64,000 nt of DNA from Kribbella caucasensis (GTDB lineage Bacteria; Actinomycetota; Actinomycetes; Propionibacteriales; Kribbellaceae). Shown piece by piece: positions 24,742 through 31,968 of this stretch. Position numbers and translations under genes: made by a program. The stretch lies in contig NZ_SNWQ01000031.1 of NCBI RefSeq assembly GCF_004361855.1, forward strand, positions 1 through 64,000, in the 5' to 3' direction. Each line of letters begins with the position of its first letter. The stretch's first letter is position 1. The notes under the pieces are model-generated. The model was given only the letters and a program-made list of their open reading frames with translations. It made no database searches and had not been told where the DNA came from.

Positions 24742-25940
24742 ACAGCACTGTGACCGGAGCGGTCGCGACCTACCTGGCTCAGATCCGGGCCGAGCTGAAC
24801 GATCTGCCGCCGGGCGAGCTGGAGGACGTGCTGGACGACGTCTCCGGCCACCTGACCGAGGTCGCCGCGGAGTTCGACGGCGAGCCGACGGCAGCGGCGC
24901 TGCAGGAACGCCTCGGCACGCCCCGCGAGTACGCCGATGAACTGCGCAGCGCGGCCGGCTATCCGCCGAGGACCCACTCGATGGATCACGCGTCGGCGCA
25001 GGCGTCGGCCGGGCAGGCGTTGCGCTGGGGTGTGATCGCCGGGACGGTCGGGCCGTTCTTCCTGGTGGTCGGGATCTTCTCCTGGTCGCGCGACGCCAGC
25101 GCGTTCTTCGGGCTGATCGGGCTCGCCGTGCTGTTCGGCGCGGCGTACCTCGGCGTCCGGGCGCTGCGCGGCAACGACCCGCGGACGGTGCTCGACACCC
25201 CTCGCGGGGTCGCGGCCGCGAACTCCATCCGCGAGCTGATCCAGCAACTTCCGCCTCACCTGCGCCAAGAGCTGGTCGCCATCGGCCAGCCGGTCTGGTG
25301 GGTCGCGCGGGGTGTGGTGGGCGGTGGCGGGTTCTTCGCGCTGTTCGGTGCGGGCGCGGTCACCGTGGTCGGCGCGCTGGCCGGCGCCGCGGTGTCGATC
25401 TGGATCGGCCGCCGGACCCAGCAGGACCGCCGCTGGCTCTGGTACCTCGTCCCGCTGAACGTGGTCGCCGCAGTCGCGGTGCCGGCCGGGCTCGCGGCCA
25501 GCTTCATCCTCGGCAGCAACGGCCCGTTCCTGTTCTCGAACGGCGACGACTCCCGTGGTCGTAGTTCCGGCTACAACTACCAGAACGGCCTGACCCTCGA
25601 CGGCGAGCAGATCACCAACATCTACCCGTTCGACGAGCAGGGCCGCCAGGTCAAGGTCCTGCTCTACACGCAGAGCGGTGCGGCGCTCAGACTCGACCTG
25701 CAGGACTGCGCGACGCTTTACCCCGGCACGGAGTCGCACTCGGGGGTGAGCAACTTCTTCCCGCTCCCCGAGGTGCAACACGATCCGAACGGCACCACCG
25801 ACGCGGAGAACTGCAAGGACTCCACCAAGGCGCCCTTCACCCCGCGCCTAGCACCGACAACCACCCCAACCCCGACGCCGTCAACGCCCAGCCCCAAACC
25901 AAGCTCAGGCGTAACGCTGACCGTGTCCCCAACTCGCTGA
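24738..25940 (+). CDS. HAAS-domain membrane protein of PadR operon
   Basis: The GTG start at 24738 overlaps the PadR stop and follows AAGGAGG. Residues ~1-75 form a helical HAAS-like domain (AQIRAELNDLPPGELEDVLD, LTEVAAEFDGEP, LQERLGTPREYADELRSAAG). Four to five transmembrane helices follow (~95-265), then an extracellular region (DLQDCATLYPGTESHSGVSN) and a Thr/Pro/Ser-rich tail (400 aa in all). The HAAS domain is known as a partner of PadR regulators; a signalling role is inferred. Substrate or signal unknown. Confidence 0.85.
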   Translation: MNSTVTGAVATYLAQIRAELNDLPPGELEDVLDDVSGHLTEVAAEFDGEPTAAALQERLGTPREYADELRSAAGYPPRTHSMDHASAQASAGQALRWGVIAGTVGPFFLVVGIFSWSRDASAFFGLIGLAVLFGAAYLGVRALRGNDPRTVLDTPRGVAAANSIRELIQQLPPHLRQELVAIGQPVWWVARGVVGGGGFFALFGAGAVTVVGALAGAAVSIWIGRRTQQDRRWLWYLVPLNVVAAVAVPAGLAASFILGSNGPFLFSNGDDSRGRSSGYNYQNGLTLDGEQITNIYPFDEQGRQVKVLLYTQSGAALRLDLQDCATLYPGTESHSGVSNFFPLPEVQHDPNGTTDAENCKDSTKAPFTPRLAPTTTPTPTPSTPSPKPSSGVTLTVSPTR

Positions 25941-26153
25941 CCAATCGGCGGGCTGTGCGCGTCGGCCGGGCTGGCTGGGCGATCGGGCCGGCTGCACCAC
26001 GGACCCCGCCGACCCGGCCCGTACTGCGGACCCCGCGGACCCCGCCGACCCGGCCCGTACTGGGGACCCGAGGCGGCCTTGTCCGGCCCAGACGATCATC
26101 GGGTCGTTGCCGGAGGCAGCCATCAGATCGGCGGTGGTCAGGATCTCGCGCAC
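25905..26153 (-). pseudogene. Decayed gene, N-terminal remnant with repeat expansion
   Basis: From GTG 26153 the first ~25 residues (VREILTTADLMAASGNDPMI) look like the start of a conserved actinobacterial protein, possibly acetyltransferase-like (weak memory of the family). After AGQGRLG the sequence collapses into Ala/Gly/Ser repeats encoded by two 27-bp tandem copies, then runs antisense into the end of the HAAS gene. It lies 10 bp downstream of the cyclase on the same strand. Best read as a truncated gene eroded by repeat expansion. Confidence 0.4.
26000..26062. repeat. 27-bp tandem repeat, two copies
   Basis: Identical 27-bp units (beginning CGGACCCCGCCGACCCGG) at 26000-26026 and 26036-26062, with a 9-bp partial unit between them. 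It sits within the decayed ORF. Confidence 0.75.
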
Positions 26154-26163
26154 CCGACCATTG

Positions 26164-27180
26164 TCAGTCGTCGGCCCGCTGGAGCGCATACGGGATCAGG
26201 TGGTGGTACCCGCGGACCGAGACCCGGCGGAGGCGGCGGAGCCGGTAGTCATCGTGACCGTCCAAGGCCGCGGCCATCTCGCGATCGGCAAGCACTCGCC
26301 CGGGTCTGCACTCGGCCGTCAACCGGGCCGCGATGTTGACGGTCTCGCCGTACACGTCACCAAGACGGATCAGGATGGTGCCGTACGCGAGCCCGATCCG
26401 CAGCTCAGGCAGATCCCCGACGGCGGCCACCGCGTCCTGCAGCGCCAACGCGACCGCGGCTCCCTGAGCGGCTGTGTCGGTCACGAACAACACCTCGTCG
26501 CCGATCGACTTGATCACCCGGCCGCCGTTCAGCGCGACCACATCCGCCGCCGTACCCTCGAACCGCTCGATCAGCTCACCCAACTCGGCCTCGGTGAGCC
26601 GCCGCGTCAGCCGCGTGTAGCTGACGATGTCGGCGAACCCGACCGCACGGATCCCGCGAGCCAGCTCATCGGACCCGGCCATCGCCCGGCCGGCCGCGGC
26701 GGCGAGATGCCGGCGCCACGCGTACGTCTGCAGCCGTTCCATTGCCGGCAGCAACAAATCGGCGACCTCGATCGCCTCATCCACCGGAAGTTTCGACTGC
26801 CCCAGGAACTCCAAGAACATCGCCGACTGCCACGACGCCAGCCGGGACTGCGTCTGGCCGAGCTTGCGAGCCAGCGACGACTCGATCGCCGGGTCGATGA
26901 ACCCGTCGTCCTCCAGCGCCACGACCAACCGGAGCGCCTCGACATCGGCATCGGTGAACGCGACCTCATCATCCGGCACGGTCGCGAACCCAAGCGCGTG
27001 CCACATCCGCTCGGCCCGCTCGATCGAGATCCCGGCCCGCTCCGACACCTCGATCCGAGTGAACTTCCGCTCCCCACCCAGCAACGACCGCTCGAACCGC
27101 TGCTGCAACGCCTCCAAGTCCGGCGCCGCGTCGCCCGACAGTTCGGCCGGGGAGCGGTCGTCAGGAGCTGGAGTTGTCAC
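26164..27180 (-). CDS. Class III adenylate cyclase, Rv1264-like
   Basis: The N-terminal ~165 residues resemble the pH-sensing regulatory domain of mycobacterial Rv1264-type cyclases (RTxVSERAGIS-like helix, FLGQSKLPVDEAIEVADLLL). The catalytic domain (~175-330) is complete: metal Asp184 (FADIV) and Asp228 (GDE), adenine-recognising Lys224 and Asp275, transition-state Asn282 and Arg286 (NIAAR). It makes cAMP from ATP as a cytosolic homodimer. GTG start. Its first 20 bp overlap the cNMP-binding gene upstream, so enzyme and likely receptor are made together. Confidence 0.92.
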   Translation of the reverse strand: MTTPAPDDRSPAELSGDAAPDLEALQQRFERSLLGGERKFTRIEVSERAGISIERAERMWHALGFATVPDDEVAFTDADVEALRLVVALEDDGFIDPAIESSLARKLGQTQSRLASWQSAMFLEFLGQSKLPVDEAIEVADLLLPAMERLQTYAWRRHLAAAAGRAMAGSDELARGIRAVGFADIVSYTRLTRRLTEAELGELIERFEGTAADVVALNGGRVIKSIGDEVLFVTDTAAQGAAVALALQDAVAAVGDLPELRIGLAYGTILIRLGDVYGETVNIAARLTAECRPGRVLADREMAAALDGHDDYRLRRLRRVSVRGYHHLIPYALQRADD

Positions 27181-27568
27181 CGCGGCGCTCGGCGATGGTG
27201 GCGTCGATGGCGTCGCGGAAGCTCGGCAGCCGGTTGGTCAGGTCGTCGAACTTCTCCCGGGTGAAGTGCAGCAACTGCAACCGCGACTTCGCCGTCACCG
27301 TTGCCGTCCGCAACCGGTTCTGCCGGACCGCGACCTCACCGGCGATGTCGCCCGGCCCGAGCACGGCGATCTCCTGCCCCTTCACCCGCACCGCCGCCGT
27401 CCCGGACAGGATCAGGTACGCCGCGTCCGGCGGGGTCTGCTCCAGGATCAGCGACCAGCCGGCCGGCACCGAGACCTCCTCGCCGGCCCGGAAGACCTCC
27501 TTGATCTCCCGTCCGGTCAGATCCGCGAACAGCGGCAGGTCCCGCGGGGACGTCCTACCCAATGCCAC
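27161..27568 (-). CDS. Stand-alone cyclic-nucleotide-binding (CNB) domain protein
   Basis: A single CNB domain of 135 aa: LFADLTGREIKEVFRAGEEV, then the phosphate-binding cassette LGPGDIAGEVAVRQNRLRTATV (residues ~89-110) with the Glu and Arg needed for cAMP. There is no HTH or catalytic domain, so it is not a CRP; it ends in a short helix (FRDAIDATIAERRGD). GTG 27568 follows GGAGGATCGAC. It overlaps the adenylate cyclase gene by 20 bp. Likely a cAMP-responsive adaptor or feedback partner of that cyclase (inference). Confidence 0.88.
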   Translation of the reverse strand: MALGRTSPRDLPLFADLTGREIKEVFRAGEEVSVPAGWSLILEQTPPDAAYLILSGTAAVRVKGQEIAVLGPGDIAGEVAVRQNRLRTATVTAKSRLQLLHFTREKFDDLTNRLPSFRDAIDATIAERRGDNSSS

Positions 27569-27642
27569 GTCGATCCTCCGAACCCGCCGGGCGGAACACC
27601 CAGCGCTAGCAGCCGATGTTTCCAGTCGGTAACTCTAACGGC

Positions 27643-28398
27643 TCACAGTTCCCGAGGGTCACTTGCGTCCGAAGAATCGAGGGTCAGAGCGCTCGCTTCT
27701 TCGGACGCAACGGCCGAGAACAGCAGCAAAGGCGGTCGACGCCGGTGAATTGCCAGGTGGGGATGCTGCCGGACCTGATCGAGGGTGGGCTGCAGTTCGT
27801 CGAGCGTTTCCAGGCGGAACCCGCACCGGCCCAGCGTGGCAACCATCGACCCGATAGTCCGGTGGTACTTCACCACCCCATCGACGAACCACTTTCGTTG
27901 CCGCGGTCCCTCGTCCGCGTAGTTGTCGATCACCCCGTCCGCCTCCCGCTGCGGCGCCGTCACGACCGGATGCTCCACCGAGAACACGAACCGCCCGTCC
28001 CGTACCAACCAGTCCTGGATCCGCGCGACCAACCCCGCGAAATCCTCCACGTAGTGCAGGGCCAGGCTGCTCACCACGAGCTCGACCGTGCCAGGAGCAA
28101 GATCGAGGTCCGCCAGATCCGACCGCACGTATCGCACCCGCGGATGCCGCCGCGCAGCCGCCAACATCGCCTTCGACGAATCCACCGCGACGACCTGAGC
28201 CGCACCCCCTTCAGCCAGCCGTACGGCGAGCTCGCCCGCACCACATCCCAGGTCGACCACACGCAACCCGCGGACGGGTGGCAGCAACGCGGCCATCGCC
28301 GGGATCTCCAGTACGTCGTTGAGTCCGCGCTTCGTTCGTCGGAGTTCGCGATATCCCGCGAGGAACACCGGGTCGTCGTACAGGTCCGCGCCTTTCAC
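27643..28398 (-). CDS. Class I SAM-dependent methyltransferase
   Basis: VKGADLYDDPVFLAGYRELR leads to the SAM loop VVDLGCGAGELA, AVDSSKAM and LVVSSLALHYVEDF (motif IV). GTG 28398 overlaps the stop of the riboflavin gene upstream (GTGA); an ATG 9 bp earlier (28407) is the alternative. The C-terminus is odd: the natural end would be near LLLF, but the frame continues through a family 1 palindrome, adding about 25 residues (VASEEASALTLDSSDASDP). The repeat appears to have inserted at the gene end and become coding. The acceptor is unknown; coupling to a riboflavin-type enzyme hints at a flavin or pteridine-like substrate, unproven. Confidence 0.82.
   Translation of the reverse strand: MKGADLYDDPVFLAGYRELRRTKRGLNDVLEIPAMAALLPPVRGLRVVDLGCGAGELAVRLAEGGAAQVVAVDSSKAMLAAARRHPRVRYVRSDLADLDLAPGTVELVVSSLALHYVEDFAGLVARIQDWLVRDGRFVFSVEHPVVTAPQREADGVIDNYADEGPRQRKWFVDGVVKYHRTIGSMVATLGRCGFRLETLDELQPTLDQVRQHPHLAIHRRRPPLLLFSAVASEEASALTLDSSDASDPREL
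27663..27710. repeat. Dispersed palindrome family 1, copy B
   Basis: TTGCGTCCGAAGAA (27663-27676) and its exact inverse (27697-27710), spacer 20 nt containing AGCGCT. It lies inside the 3' end of the methyltransferase reading frame. Confidence 0.75.
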
Positions 28399-29606
28399 GG
28401 CAGCCATCGGGCCAGCTCGTGGATGTCGATCATCGGCAGCTCCCAGCGCAACGCGAACTGCTCCAACCAGGCCGCGTCCGCCATCACACCGTCGGGACGC
28501 ATCACCTCGCAGCAAACCCCGACCGGCGCCAGTCCAGCGGCGAGACTCAACGCCACCGTCGCTTCCGTGTGTCCCTTGCGTTCGGCAAGCAACCCCCGCC
28601 GGGCCGCCAGCGGGAACACGTGGCCGGGCCGGAGAAAGTCGGCCGCGGTGGCTTCGGGCGAGGCCAGCCGCCGGATCGTCGCAGCACGTTCGGCCGCACT
28701 CACCCCGGTGCCCAGCGCCGCCGCCAGGTCCACCGACACGTGCATCGCCGTTCCCTGCCGATCACCTTCGCCGGGCATCGGCGGGATCTCCAGCCGGGCC
28801 AGGATCTCGGCGGCACACGGAATGGTCGTATGCCCACAGGCCTGGGTGAGCAGGAACGTCATCGCCTCCGGCCGGAATGCCGCGCCGGCGAAGATCACGT
28901 CACCTTCGCCTTCCACCGTCGGATCCCACACCACGACGCCACCGCCGGCCGCCACCTGCGCCACCACCTTCTGGACGCCGATCGGCCCGCTGAGGTGACC
29001 GGCCCACGGCAGCCGGGCCACCGCCTTGAGCAGCTGGGGGCCATGACCGTCGCGAGCCATCCGGGCGAGCAGGTCGCTCTCCAGGTTCACCCGGTCGCCG
29101 GAGACCAGCTCGCCGAGGTTGGTCTTCAGCAAGGTGTTCGGCACCAGGACCACGGAGAACCGGTCCTTCAGCACCTCCGCCACGGTCAGGCTGACGCCGT
29201 CGAGCGCCACCGAGGACTTCGCCACCAGCCGCGCGAGGAACCGGTCGCCCGGCTTGATCCACACCCGGCGCCCGGCCGGTTCCTCGTCGACCCGGAGCAC
29301 CTTGCCGACGCCGTCGATATGTCCCTGGACCAGATGGCCGTCGATCCGGTCCCCGGCGGCCACCGGCAGCTCGAGGTGGACCGACGTACCGGCCGCGATC
29401 CGGTCGAGGGTGGTCCGACGGCGGGTCTCCTCGGTGATGGTCGCCACCAGCTCACCCGGTACGGCGGACTGCATGGTGAGGCGGACACCGTCGATACAGA
29501 CCGCTCCACCCGCGGACAACGGGACGGCGGCGTCGAGCTTGATCCGCAGCGCCTCGTCGCCCACCTCGGCGACGGTCGCGGTCCACTCGATTCTTCCTGT
29601 GAACAT
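28395..29606 (-). CDS. Riboflavin synthase - DHBP synthase (RibB) fusion
   Basis: Residues 1-~195 are riboflavin synthase alpha: MFTGRIEW start and two lumazine-binding repeats (AVCIDGVRLTM; SSVALDGVSLTV). Residues ~203-403 are a RibB (3,4-dihydroxy-2-butanone-4-phosphate synthase) domain with FLRPGHVFPL, KGHTEAT (His346) and CCE (Glu367). The acidic loop reads WDPTVEGEGD (227-236): both Glu and the Asp of canonical DEDRENEGD are kept, but the catalytic Arg is Val231 and DDED is WDPT. This domain may be weak, altered or structural. Synthase-RibB order is unusual; the common fusion is RibB-RibA. No FMN riboswitch precedes it. It overlaps the methyltransferase gene by 4 bp. Confidence 0.88.
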   Translation of the reverse strand: MFTGRIEWTATVAEVGDEALRIKLDAAVPLSAGGAVCIDGVRLTMQSAVPGELVATITEETRRRTTLDRIAAGTSVHLELPVAAGDRIDGHLVQGHIDGVGKVLRVDEEPAGRRVWIKPGDRFLARLVAKSSVALDGVSLTVAEVLKDRFSVVLVPNTLLKTNLGELVSGDRVNLESDLLARMARDGHGPQLLKAVARLPWAGHLSGPIGVQKVVAQVAAGGGVVVWDPTVEGEGDVIFAGAAFRPEAMTFLLTQACGHTTIPCAAEILARLEIPPMPGEGDRQGTAMHVSVDLAAALGTGVSAAERAATIRRLASPEATAADFLRPGHVFPLAARRGLLAERKGHTEATVALSLAAGLAPVGVCCEVMRPDGVMADAAWLEQFALRWELPMIDIHELARWLP

Positions 29607-30133
29607 GCTTCAGCTCCTGAGCCTGGACTGGCCAGGGACCCGGCCGGGTCCGAGCAGGAGCGGGGTATCACCGCATGGCCCCGGTCGCAGCCGGGTCACT
29701 CCGCGAACCGCACGAAGCCGGCGGGCCCAGGATCAACTCCCAGCCGCCACACCTTGGAATCACACCGCCAGCAGTAAACCACAACCACCCCACCCAGACC
29801 CCAACCTCGCCGCCACCCCACCCAGACCCCACCCAGACCCCGCCCACCCAGCCACCCCACCCAGACATCGACCTCCCACCTCGGCAGCACCTCCCCACCT
29901 CCGCCTCGGCAACGCCTCCACCCCACCCCGCCCAGACGTGGCCCCGCCGACCCACCCGGCCGCCCCGTCGACGCGACGCGCGGCCACCCCGCCAGCACCT
30001 TCACCCCACCCCGCCTCGCTGAACCCCCTCGCCGCATGCCGGTCGCCGTCGAGGCGTTGACCTCGGGTGGTGGGCGGACTATCGTCGCGAGAAATCGATT
30101 TCCTGTGCGTCCGCCCCCGCTGAGGAGACTCGT
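29607..30133. other. Gene-free C-rich tract (G-rich on minus strand)
   Basis: About 29755-30030 is a strand-asymmetric run of CCCCACCCAGACC-like units on the plus strand. The minus strand is full of GGGG/GGG runs and could form G-quadruplexes. Open frames here are low-complexity only. The plus-strand promoter and GAGGAGACTCGT ribosome-binding site of the DUF4185 gene lie at the right end. I see no RFN element before the riboflavin fusion on the left. Confidence 0.55.
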
Positions 30134-31660
30134 ATGCCGACGCGATTCGTGCTCATCCTGCCGCTGCTGCTCGGCGCGGCCCTACTACCGGCCAATCCGC
30201 CGCCCTCCGCTCAGGCTTCGGCTGTACCGTCACCGGCCAAGCAGATCGCCAAGTTGACCGGACCCGGGTCGATCAACGACACCGAGGCGCGGTTCCAGTT
30301 GAAGGCGACCGATCTGGGGATCCTGTGGGACAACGGATCCGGCGAGATCCTGACCGCGTTCGGCGACAGCTACGGCAGCGGGTGGACCGGTCCCGGTGGT
30401 GGCGTGGGTGATCCGGCGACGATCGACTGGCGGTGCAACCTGCTGTTCCGCAGCAAGGACCGCAACCTGGCCGACGGGATGACGCTGGACAGCGCGGCCG
30501 AGGACCGGCCCGGGCACGCGAAGCAGTTCCTCGACTGCAAGAAGGTCGACCGGGACGAGCACACGGTGATCCCGACCGCGGGGATCTCGGTCGGCAACCG
30601 GCAGTACGTGCAGTACATGTCGGTCAACTACTGGGGTCCGGCCGGCAGCTGGTTCACCAACTACTCCGGCTTCGCGTACTCCGACGACAACGGCGAGACC
30701 TGGACCAAGGACCCCGGCGCCCGCTGGCAGAACACGCCGGAATGGGACAACAACTTCCAGATGACCGCACTGGTACGTAACAACGGTTATGTATACATGG
30801 TCGGTACGCCGAACGGCCGCTTCGGCAACGCTCATCTGGCCCGGGTCCCGGAGCGGCAGGTGTTGTCGAAGAAGGCGTGGCGCTACTGGGACGGCAAGAC
30901 GTGGTCGACGAATGAGAGCGCGGCCGCACCGATCGCCATCGGCCCGGTCAGCGAGGTGTCCGTCCAGTGGAACGCACACGTCGGCAAGTGGCTGATGATG
31001 TACCTCGACGAGCAGCGCGCCTCGGTCGTACTCCGATCCGCCGGGTCCCTCACCGGACCGTGGAGCGGTGAACAAGTAGTTGTCCGGGGCACCGACTTCC
31101 CCGGTCTGTACGGCACCTACATCCACCCGTGGTCGTCCGGGCCGGATCTCTACTTCACGATGTCGCAGTGGGATCCGTACAACGTCTTCCTGATGCACAC
31201 CAAGCTCACCGACGACGGCGCACCCACCAACCTCGTCACCGATCCCGGCTTCGAGGACCAGCCCGGCGCGACCCCATCGGCCCCGTGGCAGCTCAACGGC
31301 CGCGGCGGTGTCGACCGGACGAACCTGGGCCACACCGGCCAGAACAACGCCTACCTGCGCGATTCGATCGGCGCCCACGCACTCCAGCAGAACGTTGCCG
31401 TGCGCCCCTATCACCGGTATCGCCTGTCCGCCTGGATCCGGACTGCGGACAACAACCGCGACACAGTACTCGGAGTCCGGACGTTGCACGGCACGACGAT
31501 CGCGAAGAGGCCGGGCGGCGCGCATCCGCAGTACACGAAGGTCAGTGTGGAGTTCGAGTCCGGGCGGGAGTCGCTGATCCAGCTGTACGCCGGGTTCTTC
31601 GGCCACGGCCAGGACGTCTGGCTCCAACTCGACGACGTGGTCCTGGAAGAGATCCGATGA
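30134..31660 (+). CDS. Secreted DUF4185 protein with C-terminal carbohydrate-binding-like domain
   Basis: A signal peptide (1-29, ending AQASA) leads to a DUF4185 five-blade beta-propeller (~35-365): TAFGDSYGSGWTGPGGGVGD, NYSGFAYSDDNGETWTKDPG, MYLDEQRASVVLRSAGSLTG and YGTYIHPWSSGPDLYFTMSQ. The last ~140 residues (NLVTDPGFEDQPGATPSAPW, HRYRLSAWIRTADNNR) are a CBM4/9-like jelly-roll. The propeller resembles glycosidases or lectins acting on polysaccharide; no member's reaction is certain to me. It overlaps the next small gene (ATGA). Confidence 0.85.
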   Translation: MPTRFVLILPLLLGAALLPANPPPSAQASAVPSPAKQIAKLTGPGSINDTEARFQLKATDLGILWDNGSGEILTAFGDSYGSGWTGPGGGVGDPATIDWRCNLLFRSKDRNLADGMTLDSAAEDRPGHAKQFLDCKKVDRDEHTVIPTAGISVGNRQYVQYMSVNYWGPAGSWFTNYSGFAYSDDNGETWTKDPGARWQNTPEWDNNFQMTALVRNNGYVYMVGTPNGRFGNAHLARVPERQVLSKKAWRYWDGKTWSTNESAAAPIAIGPVSEVSVQWNAHVGKWLMMYLDEQRASVVLRSAGSLTGPWSGEQVVVRGTDFPGLYGTYIHPWSSGPDLYFTMSQWDPYNVFLMHTKLTDDGAPTNLVTDPGFEDQPGATPSAPWQLNGRGGVDRTNLGHTGQNNAYLRDSIGAHALQQNVAVRPYHRYRLSAWIRTADNNRDTVLGVRTLHGTTIAKRPGGAHPQYTKVSVEFESGRESLIQLYAGFFGHGQDVWLQLDDVVLEEIR

Positions 31661-31896
31661 TCCGCCCCCTCGGCCTCGTCCTAGCCCTCCTGGCCTCCGG
31701 TCTAGTCAGTACTACGCCCGCCCAAGCAACTCGGCCCGCCCAAGCAACCCCGACCGCCCAAACGGATCCGACCGCTCAGCCGGACCCGCGCACCCAGGCA
31801 GACCGGGCGCCAACGTCCAGATCTGGACCTGCAACCACCTACAACCCCAAACCTGGCGCCTGGAACCCCGCTGAACCAGCTCCCGCGACGGGCTAG
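31657..31896 (+). pseudogene. Secreted low-complexity ORF, probably a frameshifted ricin-type lectin remnant
   Basis: The ATG overlaps the stop of the DUF4185 gene. Residues 1-24 are a signal peptide (MIRPLGLVLALLASGLVSTT), then Thr/Ala/Gln/Pro repeats (QATPTAQTDPTAQPDP). In a shifted frame from 31806 the DNA reads GANVQIWTCNHLQPQTWRLE and stops at 31875. VQIW-TCN-QTW is the signature of ricin B-type (QxW) lectin repeats. The annotated frame misses it, so a frameshift, or loss of most of a lectin gene, is likely. It may instead be a short secreted peptide. Confidence 0.45.
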
Positions 31897-31897
31897 G

Positions 31898-31962
31898 GCG
31901 GCCTTGGGCACCGGGCGGGCGTCTGGCGGACAGGAAAGCGACTGGTCGGTGCTCAAGGTCGC
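31898..31962. terminator. Imperfect hairpin between convergent genes
   Basis: CCTTGGGCACCG (31902-31913) pairs with CGGTGCTCAAGG (31947-31958) with one mismatch; the stem extends to 14 of 16 bp. It separates the small secreted ORF and the ThrE-type exporter. Confidence 0.4.
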
Positions 31963-31968
31963 CTGGAC

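Noticed and set aside
29607..29760. FMN riboswitch ahead of the riboflavin synthase fusion
   Set aside because: None of the RFN blocks seen at 36415-36546 occur here on the minus strand.
29668..30037. Several overlapping ORFs in the C-rich tract
   Set aside because: All frames give Gly/Trp/Val or Pro/Thr/His low complexity; no start signals or family sequence.
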